From the NCBI RefSeq assembly GCF_023101665.1, contig NZ_CP082161.1:7254001-7318000 (forward strand): a DNA stretch of 64,000 nt, given 5' to 3'. The notes under the pieces were generated by a model. The model had not been told where the DNA came from. It did not search any database and saw only the letters and a program-made list of their open reading frames with translations. Each line of letters begins with the position of its first letter. Positions within the stretch are counted from its first letter, which is position 1. Position numbers and translations under genes: made by a program. The DNA is from Bradyrhizobium sp. 195 (GTDB taxonomy: Bacteria; Pseudomonadota; Alphaproteobacteria; Rhizobiales; Xanthobacteraceae). Shown one piece after another: positions 1-7,837 of this stretch.

Positions 1-1
1 C

Positions 2-1144
2 CTTGCGTTGTTCGCGTTGTCGGCGACCTTCGCGCCCGCGATCGGTCCGACCATCGGGGGCTATCTCACCGAGAATTTCGGCTGGGAGTACATCTTTTAC
101 GTCAACCTCGTTCCCGGCGCGATTATGGTCGGCATGCTCTGGTACGCGCTCGACGCAAAGCCCGTGAAGCTGTCGCTCCTGCGCGAGGGCGACTGGGCCG
201 GTATCATCACCATGGCCATCGGGCTCTCGGCGCTCCAGACCGTGCTGGAGGAAGGCAACAAGGACGACTGGTTCGGCTCACCCTTCATCGTCAAGCTGTC
301 AGTGATCGCAGCCGTTGCACTGACCGCCTTCCTGATCATCGAACTGACGGTGAAGCAGCCGCTGCTCAATCTGCGCCTGCTCGTCCGCCGCAACTTCGGC
401 TTCGGCATGCTCGCAAATTTCCTGCTCGGTATCGCACTCTACGGCTCCGTGTTCATCCTGCCGCAATATCTGGCTCGCATTCAGGGCTACAATGCCGAGC
501 AGATCGGCATGGTGCTGGCCTGGACCGGATTGCCGCAGCTCCTCCTGATCCCTCTCGTGCCGCGCCTGATGCAGCGGTTCGACGCGCGGATGATCATCGG
601 CGTGGGCTTCGTGCTGTTCGCTGCTTCCAACTTCATGAACATCTATATGACCAACGACTATGCCGCCGACCAGCTGCTGTGGCCAAATGTCGTTCGCGCC
701 ATCGGCCAAGCATTGGTGATGGCGCCGCTGTCGGCCGTCGCAACCGCAGGCATCGAGCCGGAGAACGCGGGTTCGGCCTCCGGCTTGTTCAACATGATGC
801 GCAATCTCGGCGGCGCCGTCGGCATCGCACTGCTCCAGACCGTGCTGACGAAGCGCGAGCAGTATCACTCCAACGTGCTGATGCAGTCGGTCTCGGTGTT
901 CGAGCAGGCCACCCGTACACGGCTGGAACAGCTCACTCAGTATTTCGTCAATCACGGCATCCTCGACCGTGCAGACGCCGCGCATCGTGCCTATGTCGCG
1001 ATTGGCCATATCGTGCAGAAGCAGGCTTATATCTTCGCGTTCAGCGACACATTCTACCTGCTCGGCATGGCGCTGATCGTGGCTTTGGCTGCCGTCCTTT
1101 TCCTGAAGAAGCCCGGCCAGACCTCGGCTGGCGGAGCCCACTGA
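2..1144 (+). CDS. DHA2-family MFS drug efflux permease, 5' truncated by window edge
   Basis: This is the C-terminal part (about 380 residues) of a 14-helix major facilitator proton antiporter of the EmrB/QacA (DHA2) group, which expels drugs or other toxic compounds across the inner membrane. The frame is already open at base 2 and contains the antiporter motif C region (APAIGPTIGGYL), which in full-length proteins lies about 150 residues in, so the first third lies outside the window. About nine hydrophobic segments follow, and the long periplasmic loop (residues around 285-345 of the visible part) before the last helix is usual for DHA2. An AhpD-like gene follows 30 bp downstream on the same strand, suggesting one transcript. 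Substrate cannot be told from sequence. The family call is firm. Confidence 0.93.
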   Translation, partial: LALFALSATFAPAIGPTIGGYLTENFGWEYIFYVNLVPGAIMVGMLWYALDAKPVKLSLLREGDWAGIITMAIGLSALQTVLEEGNKDDWFGSPFIVKLSVIAAVALTAFLIIELTVKQPLLNLRLLVRRNFGFGMLANFLLGIALYGSVFILPQYLARIQGYNAEQIGMVLAWTGLPQLLLIPLVPRLMQRFDARMIIGVGFVLFAASNFMNIYMTNDYAADQLLWPNVVRAIGQALVMAPLSAVATAGIEPENAGSASGLFNMMRNLGGAVGIALLQTVLTKREQYHSNVLMQSVSVFEQATRTRLEQLTQYFVNHGILDRADAAHRAYVAIGHIVQKQAYIFAFSDTFYLLGMALIVALAAVLFLKKPGQTSAGGAH

Positions 1145-1174
1145 CATCAACCGTAGGAAGCAAGGAGAACGACC

Positions 1175-1636
1175 ATGAAGCCCCGCATGAACTTCTACCA
1201 GGCCGCCCCTGATACGATGAAAGCACTGATGGCGCTGGAGGAGCAGATCCAGTCTACCGGACTGGAGAAATCACTGATCGAGCTCGTCAAGATCCGGGCG
1301 TCGCAGATCAACGGCTGCGCCTTCTGCATCAACATGCACACCGAAGACGCCCGCAAGCGCGGCGAGACCGAACAGCGCATCTATCTGCTCAACGCCTGGC
1401 GCGAGTCTCCGCTCTATTCCGACCGCGAGCGCGCGGCGCTGGCCTGGACCGAGTCGGTGACACTGATTTCGGAGACGCACGCGCCCGACGATGTCTATCA
1501 GCAGGTCCGCGCACAGTTCTCCGATGCCGAGACGGTGAACCTGACCATGCTGATCGGCGCGATAAACGCCTGGAACAGGATCGCGATCGCTTTCCGTGCG
1601 GTCCATCCAGTGAAGGTGAAAGCGTCGGTGGCGTGA
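1175..1636 (+). CDS. Carboxymuconolactone decarboxylase / AhpD-like protein
   Basis: A 153-residue protein of the carboxymuconolactone decarboxylase superfamily. It carries the AhpD-type redox motif with C48, C51 and H55 (CAFCINMH), preceded by the conserved acidic stretch at about residues 31-36, so it is more likely a thiol peroxidase-like or disulfide-reductase protein than a true decarboxylase. The ATG at 1175 is preceded by AAGGAGAA, a good ribosome binding site. It sits 30 bp after the efflux pump gene and probably shares its transcript; efflux pump plus AhpD-like enzyme is a common toxic-compound response pairing. The exact substrate is unknown. Confidence 0.9.
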   Translation: MKPRMNFYQAAPDTMKALMALEEQIQSTGLEKSLIELVKIRASQINGCAFCINMHTEDARKRGETEQRIYLLNAWRESPLYSDRERAALAWTESVTLISETHAPDDVYQQVRAQFSDAETVNLTMLIGAINAWNRIAIAFRAVHPVKVKASVA

Positions 1637-1691
1637 GCTGCGGCGCGCGCCTTGGGCGTGATGCGCACCGGACCGCGCCTCAATCTCAACT

Positions 1692-1794
1692 GTCATGCCC
1701 CGGCTTGACCGGGGCATCCAGTACGCTGAGGCGGATCCGTATACGACTTCCGTCTCTGGAATACTGGATCGCTCGGTCAAGCCGGGCGATGACC
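1692..1794. repeat. Palindromic intergenic repeat, type 1 (copy a)
   Basis: About 100 bp whose ends are mutually complementary: it begins GTCATGCCCCGGCTTGACC and ends with GGTCAAGCCGGGCGATGAC. The same element recurs at 9243-9347 with a different centre. It lies between the convergent ends of the AhpD-like and aminotransferase genes. Such elements are widespread between genes in Bradyrhizobium-type genomes; any role in transcript ends is inferred. Confidence 0.8.
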
Positions 1795-1807
1795 GCGGAG
1801 TGCGCGG

Positions 1808-2668
1808 CTAAACCGCCGTCGCCTTGGCGAACTCCACGTAGATCTCGCGCAGGCGCGTGGCCATCGGGCCGGGCTTGCCGTCGCCGATCTTCTTGCCGTC
1901 GATCGCAACCACCGGCTGGACGAACAGCGACGCCGAGGTCGCAAAGGCCTCCTTGGCAGCCAGCGCCTCAGCGACCGTGAACGAGCGCTCCTCGACGCGA
2001 AGCTGGCGCTCTTCGGCGAGCGCCACCACCGCCTTGCGGGTGCAGCCCGGCAGGATCGCGTTGGAGTTCTTGCGGGTCACGATGACGTCGTCCTTGGTGA
2101 GGATGAACGCCGAGGACGAACCGCCCTCAGTGACGTAGCCGTCTTCCAGCATCCAGGCCTCGCCCGCGCCGGCTTCGGCCGCGGCCTGCTTCGCCAGGAC
2201 CTGCGCCAGCAGGGCCACGCTTTTGATGTCGCGCCGCTCCCAGCGGATGTCCGGTACGGTGATGACGTTAATGCCGGCCTTCGCCGACGCGGCGTTGATG
2301 ATGTCCTTCTCCGAGGTGAACATCACCAGGCTCGACTTGACGTCGCCCTTGGGAAACGGAAAGTCGCGGCCCTTGTCGGCGCCGCGTGTCACCTGGAGGT
2401 AAACGAGGCCGTTCGTGAGCGTGTTGCGCGCGATCAGCTCCTTCTGCAGCTCGGTGATCCGCTCGACCGTCTCCGGAAGCCTCAAGCTGATCTCGCCGAC
2501 CGAGCGCTCAAGCCGCGCCAGATGCGAGGCGTTGTCGACCAACTTGCCGTCGAGCACGGCCGAGACCTCATAGATGCCGTCGGCGAACAGGAAGCCGCGA
2601 TCGAGGACCGAGATTTTGGCGTCCGAGAGCGGGACGAATGAGCCGTTGACGTAGGCGATCGGGTCCAA
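1808..2668 (-). CDS. D-amino-acid transaminase (class IV PLP aminotransferase)
   Basis: A 286-residue PLP-dependent class IV aminotransferase, closest in layout to D-alanine aminotransferases (usual length about 285), which interconvert D-amino acids and 2-oxo acids in the cytoplasm. Seen: the N-terminal strand with YVNGSFVPL, the DRGFLFADGIYEV motif, and the later TEGGSSSAF stretch that binds the cofactor phosphate in this fold. The start chosen is the TTG at 2668, because AGGAG lies about 8 bases upstream and the protein then begins where the family begins; the frame is open for another 63 codons upstream, but that part overlaps a palindromic repeat and has no family counterpart. A branched-chain aminotransferase-like specificity cannot be fully excluded. 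Confidence 0.9.
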   Translation of the reverse strand: MDPIAYVNGSFVPLSDAKISVLDRGFLFADGIYEVSAVLDGKLVDNASHLARLERSVGEISLRLPETVERITELQKELIARNTLTNGLVYLQVTRGADKGRDFPFPKGDVKSSLVMFTSEKDIINAASAKAGINVITVPDIRWERRDIKSVALLAQVLAKQAAAEAGAGEAWMLEDGYVTEGGSSSAFILTKDDVIVTRKNSNAILPGCTRKAVVALAEERQLRVEERSFTVAEALAAKEAFATSASLFVQPVVAIDGKKIGDGKPGPMATRLREIYVEFAKATAV

Positions 2669-2741
2669 GGCAGGTCTCCTGGGGAGGAAGGGGATTTGGC
2701 TCTCGGTATAGGAGATTTGGCGAGCGCGATAAACCCTCGAT

Positions 2742-2868
2742 CCGTCATTCCGGGGCATTCGCGAAGCGAATGAGCCCGGAATCCATCTCACCTCTCGCCT
2801 GCCGCCCAATCGATCCTCAGGTGCGCAATTGCGCACCATAGCTCGCGCTGCGCGCACCCCGGGATGAC
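2742..2868. repeat. Palindromic intergenic repeat, type 2
   Basis: An imperfect inverted repeat of about 125 bp: GTCATTCCGGGGCATTCGCG near one end and CGCACCCCGGGATGACG near the other, with a further palindrome GGTGCGCAATTGCGCACC at 2819-2836. It fills the space between gltL and the aminotransferase gene. It resembles other scattered palindromic elements in this window but is a separate family. Confidence 0.7.
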
Positions 2869-2875
2869 GCGGTGG

Positions 2876-3607
2876 TTAGTGGGAGAGAATCTTGGACAAG
2901 AACTTCTGCGCGCGGTCGCTGCGCGGCTTGCCGAAGAAATCGTCCTTTGCGGCGTCCTCGACGATCTCGCCGCGGTCCATGAAGATCACGCGATTGGCGA
3001 CCTTGCGGGCAAAGCCCATCTCGTGGGTGACGACCATCATGGTCATGCCCTCGCGGGCGAGATCAACCATGACGTCGAGCACTTCGCTGACCATTTCGGG
3101 GTCGAGCGCCGAGGTCGGCTCGTCGAACAACATGACGATCGGATCCATCGCGAGCGCACGTGCAATGGCGACGCGCTGCTGCTGGCCGCCGGAGAGCTGC
3201 GCCGGGAATTTCTGCGCCTGCTCCTTGAGACCGACACGCTCGAGCAGCTGCATGCCCTTGGTGACGGATTTGTCGTGCGGGCGACCCAGCACCTTCTCTT
3301 GCGCGAGGCAGAGATTGTCGATGATCTTCAGGTGCGGAAACAGTTCGAAGTGCTGGAACACCATGCCGACGCGCGAACGCAACTTCGGCAGATTGGTCTT
3401 GGGATCGTTGACCTTGGTGCCGTCGACGCTGATGTCGCCGCTCTGGAACGGCTCCAGCGCATTCACGCATTTGATCAGCGTCGACTTGCCCGAGCCCGAG
3501 GGGCCGCAGACCACCACGACCTCGCCCTTGGTGACGCTGGTGGTGCAATCGGTCAGCACCTGGAAGCTCGGCGTGTACCATTTGTTGACGTGGCTGATTT
3601 CGATCAT
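2876..3607 (-). CDS. gltL: Glutamate/aspartate ABC transporter ATP-binding protein
   Basis: A 243-residue ABC ATPase of the polar amino-acid type. Walker A is at residues 35-43 (GPSGSGKST), the Q-loop at about 85, the signature LSGGQQQRV at 138-146, Walker B with D162/E163, and the switch histidine in VVTHEMGFA. It energises uptake of glutamate or aspartate through the two permeases encoded just upstream. It is the last gene of a minus-strand operon in the order binding protein, permease, permease, ATPase, which is the gltIJKL order of E. coli. The gene starts 12 bp after the second permease ends. Specificity is inferred from the binding protein and gene order. Confidence 0.95.
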   Translation of the reverse strand: MIEISHVNKWYTPSFQVLTDCTTSVTKGEVVVVCGPSGSGKSTLIKCVNALEPFQSGDISVDGTKVNDPKTNLPKLRSRVGMVFQHFELFPHLKIIDNLCLAQEKVLGRPHDKSVTKGMQLLERVGLKEQAQKFPAQLSGGQQQRVAIARALAMDPIVMLFDEPTSALDPEMVSEVLDVMVDLAREGMTMMVVTHEMGFARKVANRVIFMDRGEIVEDAAKDDFFGKPRSDRAQKFLSKILSH

Positions 3608-3619
3608 GAGCGGCTAGCC

Positions 3620-4312
3620 CTAGCGAATGATGGCGATGCGCGCCTGCAGGCGGCGGACGCCGAAGGACGCGATACAGGAAATGGTGAAGTAGACGACCGC
3701 TGCGAACAGATACATTTCGACCAGGCGCCCGTCGCGCTGCGCCACCTTGCTCGCCGCTCCCAGGAAATCCGTAATCGACAGGACGTAGACCAGCGAAGTG
3801 TCCTGGAACAGAACGATGGTCTGCGTGATCAGAACCGGCAGCATGTTGCGGAAGGCCTGCGGCAGCACGACGTAGCGCATGGTCTGGGCGTAGGTCAGCC
3901 CTAGCGCGCTGGCGGCGGCCGGCTGGCCGCGCGAGATCGACTGGATGCCGGCGCGCATGATTTCGGAGAAGTACGCCGCCTCGAACATGATGAAGGTGAT
4001 GAGTGAGGACGCGAACGCGCCGACGCTGATCGGGCGCGAGGCGCCGGTCAGCCACTGCCCGATATAGGGCACCAGAAAGTAGAACCAGAAGATCACCAGC
4101 ACCAGCGGCAGCGAGCGCATGAAGTCGACATAGACCCCGGCGATCCGGCCGAGCAGCTTGAGGCCGGACAGGCGCATCAGCGCGAGCGCGGTGCCGAAGA
4201 CAAGGCCACCGAGGGCCGCGAGGCCCGTCAGCGTCAGCGTGAACGTCATGCCCTCGAAGAACAGATAAGGCAGTGCGCGGCGGATGACGTCGAAATCGAG
4301 ATTGGCGAACAT
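3620..4312 (-). CDS. gltK: Glutamate/aspartate ABC transporter permease
   Basis: A 230-residue inner-membrane permease of the HisMQ type with about five membrane segments. The EAA loop that contacts the ATPase is seen around residues 120-150 (SRGQPAAASALGLTYAQT). It forms a heterodimeric channel with the preceding permease. The gene starts 3 bp after gltJ ends and ends 12 bp before gltL, so co-translation is likely. The ATG at 4312 opens on the usual short amphipathic N-terminus followed by the first helix. Confidence 0.93.
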   Translation of the reverse strand: MFANLDFDVIRRALPYLFFEGMTFTLTLTGLAALGGLVFGTALALMRLSGLKLLGRIAGVYVDFMRSLPLVLVIFWFYFLVPYIGQWLTGASRPISVGAFASSLITFIMFEAAYFSEIMRAGIQSISRGQPAAASALGLTYAQTMRYVVLPQAFRNMLPVLITQTIVLFQDTSLVYVLSITDFLGAASKVAQRDGRLVEMYLFAAVVYFTISCIASFGVRRLQARIAIIR

Positions 4313-4315
4313 CGC

Positions 4316-5047
4316 TTATTTCCCCGTGATGTAACCGGGGATCGCGACCCAGCGCTCGAGGAAGCGCATGGCGGTCACGACGACGGCGTTGACGAGAAGA
4401 TAAAGGATGGTTGCGGCGGTGAAGGCCTCGAACACCTGGAACGAGAATTCCTGCATCGAGCGCGCCTGCCCGGTCAGCTCGAGCAGGCCGATGGTGATCG
4501 CGACGGCGGTGTTCTTGATGGTGTTGAGGAACTCGGACGTCAGCGGCGGCAGGATGATGCGGAATGCCATCGGCAGCAGCACGTAGCGATAGCCCTGCGC
4601 GGTCGTCAGGCCCAGCGCGGTTGCGGCCATCTTCTGCCCGCGCGGCAGTGAGCCGATGCCGGCCTGCAGCTGCACGGCCACGCGCGCCGACATGAAGAAG
4701 CCGACGCCGATCGCCGCCGTCCAGAACGGCGCGTTCGGCAGCTGTTTCAGCCAGATGCCGGCGCCTTTTGGCAGCAGTTCCGGCAGCACGAAGAACCACA
4801 GGAAGAGCTGCACGAGCAGCGGCATATTGCGGAAGAATTCGACATAGGCAAAGCCGAACCAGTTCGCCCCCTTCGATGGCAGCGTACGCATCACGCCAAC
4901 CAACGAGCCGGTGACCAGCGCGATGACCCAGGCCAGCGCCGCGGTCTTGAGGGTCAGCACCAGACCCGACAGCAGCATGTCGAGATAGGTGCCGGTCCCC
5001 ATCGGGTTCGGCTGGAAAAAGATTCCCCAGTTCCAGTTATAGTTCAC
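4316..5047 (-). CDS. gltJ: Glutamate/aspartate ABC transporter permease
   Basis: A 243-residue HisMQ-type inner-membrane permease. The N-terminus (NYNWNWGIFFQPNP) is characteristic of GltJ-like proteins that precede a first periplasmic turn. About five membrane segments and an EAA loop (LPRGQKMAATALGLTTAQ, residues about 145-162) are visible. It pairs with the GltK-like permease. The gene is separated from the upstream binding-protein gene by 109 bp holding a strong hairpin, so its level is probably set below that of the binding protein. Confidence 0.93.
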   Translation of the reverse strand: MNYNWNWGIFFQPNPMGTGTYLDMLLSGLVLTLKTAALAWVIALVTGSLVGVMRTLPSKGANWFGFAYVEFFRNMPLLVQLFLWFFVLPELLPKGAGIWLKQLPNAPFWTAAIGVGFFMSARVAVQLQAGIGSLPRGQKMAATALGLTTAQGYRYVLLPMAFRIILPPLTSEFLNTIKNTAVAITIGLLELTGQARSMQEFSFQVFEAFTAATILYLLVNAVVVTAMRFLERWVAIPGYITGK

Positions 5048-5091
5048 GTGTCCCCCGCGCGAACGCGCCCTTTGTCCCGGCGCCTATGCAA

Positions 5092-5128
5092 ATGTCCGGC
5101 CACCCCAGTGTCAAGAGTGGCCGGACAT
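5092..5128 (-). promoter_or_regulatory. Intercistronic hairpin between gltI and gltJ
   Basis: A 12-bp perfect stem (ATGTCCGGCCAC pairing with GTGGCCGGACAT) around a 13-base loop, lying in the transcribed gap after gltI and before gltJ. No U-run follows it. In ABC operons such structures commonly protect the binding-protein message from 3' decay or partly terminate transcription, giving more binding protein than permease. That role is inferred here. Confidence 0.65.
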
Positions 5129-5156
5129 GATTTCGATCGAAAGATCGAGGTTTTGC

Positions 5157-6068
5157 TTACTTATAGTCGTCCGGGTTCGGTGAGTCCGTGGGCTTGGCGA
5201 ACTCGTTCTTCAGTTCGGCCGAGATCGGCGTGTTGAGATTGAGGCCCTTCGGCGGGATCTTGGCCGTGAACCACTTCTCGTAGATCTTCTGGGCTTCACC
5301 GGAGGTGTAGAGCGCGGCGGTCGCGGCATCGACCACCTTCTTGAAGGCGGCGTCGTCCTTGCGCAGCATGATGCCGTAGGGCTCGGGCTTGGAGAAAGCG
5401 TCCTTGGAGATGGCGTAGTCATCCGGCGACTTCGAGCCGGCGACGAGGCTCGCCAGCAGGATGTCGTCCATGACGAAGGCGACCGCACGGTCGGTCTCGA
5501 CCATCAGGAAGGCTTCGGCATGGTCCTTGGCCGGAATGATGTTGGCGCCGAGGCTCTTGGCGACGTTGGCTTCGGTAAGCTGCTTGATGTTGGTGGTTCC
5601 GGCGGTCGAGACCACCGTCTTGCCCTTGAGATCGTCGATCGACTTCAGGCCGCTCGACTTCTTGAAAACGTAGCGGCTGGCGGTCAGGTAGTGGGTGTTG
5701 GTGAAGGCGACCTGCTTCTGGCGCTCGGCATTGTTGGTGGTCGAGCCACATTCGAGGTCGATCGTGCCGTTCGCCATCAACGGGATGCGGGTCGCCGACG
5801 TCACCGGATTGAGCTTGACCTCGAGCTTGTCGAGCTTGAGCTCCTTCTTCACGGCGTCGACGATCTTGTAGCAGATGTCCATCGCGAACCCGACGGGCTT
5901 CTGGTTGTCGTCGAGATAGGAGAACGGGATCGAGGAGTCGCGGAAGCCCAGCGTGATCGCGCCGGTGTCCTTGATGTTCTTCAGCGTGCCGGTCAGCTCC
6001 TGGGCCCCGGCCTGGCTGACGGCGAAGGTCGCGGCGAGCGCGAGGCCGATGCTACGGAAGTGTTTCAC
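5157..6068 (-). CDS. gltI: Glutamate/aspartate ABC transporter periplasmic binding protein
   Basis: A 303-residue periplasmic binding protein of the polar amino-acid family (SBP family 3). A signal peptide is seen at residues 1-22 (MKHFRSIGLALAATFAVSQAGA), followed by the mature protein beginning QELTGTLKNIKDTG, very like GltI. The ligand fold includes GFRDSSIPFSYLDDNQKPVG, the usual family signature near the mature N-terminus. It is first in the gltIJKL operon, so it delivers glutamate or aspartate to the membrane complex. The product class is firm; the precise ligand is inferred from resemblance and gene order. Confidence 0.95.
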   Translation of the reverse strand: MKHFRSIGLALAATFAVSQAGAQELTGTLKNIKDTGAITLGFRDSSIPFSYLDDNQKPVGFAMDICYKIVDAVKKELKLDKLEVKLNPVTSATRIPLMANGTIDLECGSTTNNAERQKQVAFTNTHYLTASRYVFKKSSGLKSIDDLKGKTVVSTAGTTNIKQLTEANVAKSLGANIIPAKDHAEAFLMVETDRAVAFVMDDILLASLVAGSKSPDDYAISKDAFSKPEPYGIMLRKDDAAFKKVVDAATAALYTSGEAQKIYEKWFTAKIPPKGLNLNTPISAELKNEFAKPTDSPNPDDYK

Positions 6069-6168
6069 TTTTTTGGTCCCCTTTCAGGATGATGCGGCCC
6101 GGATGCAAGCACAGATTGGGCCGGATTAGAATGTGACTTTCGGCTGGATCGCGGCGCAGGTTAACGGC

Positions 6169-7554
6169 TCAGGTTAGCGGCTTGGGCAATTCCCCGAGAT
6201 CCCAGAACAGCCCGGCCATGACCGTCAAGGCCTCTTCGGTCAAAGGCAGCAGGATGTGCTCATTGGGCGCATGCTGGGAGCAGCCGGGATAGGAGTGCGG
6301 GACCCAGATCGTCGGCAGGCCCAGGATCTCGGAAAACACGTCGTTGGGCAGCGAGCCGCCGAAGTTCGGCAGCACCGCCGGCGGCTTGCCGGTGGTCTCT
6401 TGCACCGAATCCGCCGCCCATCTGATCCAGGGGCTGTCGAAATCGGTGCGCGATGCAGCAAAACTCTGGGCCGCCCGCACTTCGACCATGGGAAAACCGC
6501 GTCCGGCCAGATGCGCGCGGATGGCCTCGATCAGCCCATCAATTTTGGTGCCGACCACAAAACGCAGTTGCAGCACGGCATTGGCATGGCCCGGAATGGC
6601 GTTGGCCGGCTTCTCGATATTGCCCGAGGACATCGCCAGCACTTCCAGCGTATTCCAGGCGTAGAGCCGCTCGGCGGCCGAAAGCCCCTCCTCGCCCCAG
6701 TTCTCGGCCAGCGCCGGCTCGTCCTCGGTAGGGACCACCTGCACATCGGCCAGATAGCTGCGGATCTGGTTGGTGAGCCGCGGCGGCTTCAGCGCGTCAA
6801 GCTGGAGGCGGCCGTGGCCGTCGACCAGCGTGGAGATCGCGTTGACCAGAATGGTCGCGGGGTTGGCCAGCACGCCACCCCAATTGCCGGAATGGTGACC
6901 GCCATCGCGCAAGTTCACATCCAAATGGATGCGGATGCCACCGCGGCAGCCAAGGAAGAGCGTCGGACGGTCGGCGGACAGGCGCGGCCCGTCGGAGGCC
7001 ATGAACAGATCGGCCTTGAGCGCGTCGCGATTGAGATCGCAGACCTTGCCGAGATCGGGCGAGCCGATCTCCTCGCCCATCTCGACGATGAACTTGGCGT
7101 TGAAGCCGAGCTTGCCGCCACGGGCCTCGCGCACGGCGCGCAGCGCCGCCATGTTGATGCTGTGCTGGCCCTTGTTATCGGCGGTGCCGCGGCCGTAGAG
7201 TCGCGTGCCCGCAACCGTCGTGCGCCAGGGATCGCGGCCGTCGCGCCACTCGCCCTCCATGCCGTCGACGACATCACCATGGCCGTAGATCAGCACGGTC
7301 GGCGCTGACGCGCTCTCATGATGCTCGGCGAACAGGAACGGCGCCTTGCCGCTCGGGGACTCAACGATGCGGCTGGAAAAATCGAGCGCAGCAAACGAGG
7401 GCATCATCTCCTGTTCCAGATAGCCACGCAGCTCGGCCCCGCGCGACGGATTCTGGCTTTCGGTCCGATAGGCGACGCGGCGGTCGAGCTCGGTGAGGAA
7501 TGCGCCGGATTTGAAATCCTCACGGGCGCGGGAGATGGCGTCGGCTCTGGTCAT
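6169..7554 (-). CDS. M20-family metallopeptidase (dipeptidase-like)
   Basis: A 461-residue di-zinc hydrolase of the M20/ArgE/carboxypeptidase-like group. Metal and catalytic motifs are in order: GHGDVVDGME at 91-100 (metal His and catalytic Asp), GRGTADNKGQ at 121-130 (bridging Asp), GEEIGSPD at about 160-167 (catalytic and metal Glu), and a late PHSYPGCSQHAPNEH stretch supplying the last metal His. No signal peptide is seen, so it is probably cytoplasmic. It follows gltI by 100 bp on the same strand, so cleavage of small peptides feeding amino-acid use is plausible. It is divergent from the flavin monooxygenase gene. Substrate unknown. Confidence 0.9.
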   Translation of the reverse strand: MTRADAISRAREDFKSGAFLTELDRRVAYRTESQNPSRGAELRGYLEQEMMPSFAALDFSSRIVESPSGKAPFLFAEHHESASAPTVLIYGHGDVVDGMEGEWRDGRDPWRTTVAGTRLYGRGTADNKGQHSINMAALRAVREARGGKLGFNAKFIVEMGEEIGSPDLGKVCDLNRDALKADLFMASDGPRLSADRPTLFLGCRGGIRIHLDVNLRDGGHHSGNWGGVLANPATILVNAISTLVDGHGRLQLDALKPPRLTNQIRSYLADVQVVPTEDEPALAENWGEEGLSAAERLYAWNTLEVLAMSSGNIEKPANAIPGHANAVLQLRFVVGTKIDGLIEAIRAHLAGRGFPMVEVRAAQSFAASRTDFDSPWIRWAADSVQETTGKPPAVLPNFGGSLPNDVFSEILGLPTIWVPHSYPGCSQHAPNEHILLPLTEEALTVMAGLFWDLGELPKPLT

Positions 7555-7632
7555 GACTCACTTTTCGGACTTCGCGCGAAGGACCCTACCCGAGAAAGAG
7601 TGCCCTTCGAAAGTGGCGGGGAGTGGATTGTT

Positions 7633-7734
7633 CTTGTAGTTCGCTTGCAGTTCTCTTGTGTTCTCTTGCGATTTCGTTCTTGCTCGCTTGAGATTGGCTT
7701 GCCAAGGGCGGGCGTACCGCCAATTTTGGCCTTG
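7633..7734. promoter_or_regulatory. Helically spaced CTTG array in a divergent promoter region
   Basis: The 283-bp gap between the divergent M20 peptidase and monooxygenase genes contains CTTG at 7633, 7644, 7655, 7665, 7679, 7687, 7698 and 7731. Most steps are 10-11 bp and the last is 33 bp, close to whole helical turns. Two direct CAAGTTGGG copies follow at about 7768 and 7778. Such phasing could reflect a cooperative binding array or DNA curvature; nothing here proves function. Confidence 0.35.
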
Positions 7735-7837
7735 CCAAGCGCAAACCATATGCAAGAACGTCGCCAAGTTGGGCGTCAAGTTGGGGCGCACGTCTATCAT
7801 TCGAAGAGCGCTCAGTACAGGGCGCCGAGGGACCATC

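Noticed and set aside
2864..3904. Long plus-strand frame over the gltL/gltK genes
   Set aside because: Antisense to clear ABC genes; its Asp/His/Leu-rich protein is the usual by-product of high-GC codon use on the opposite strand.
3063..4799. 578-codon minus-strand frame across gltJ-gltK-gltL
   Set aside because: Same strand but out of frame with three intact transporter genes; Arg/Ala/His-rich composition with no domain.
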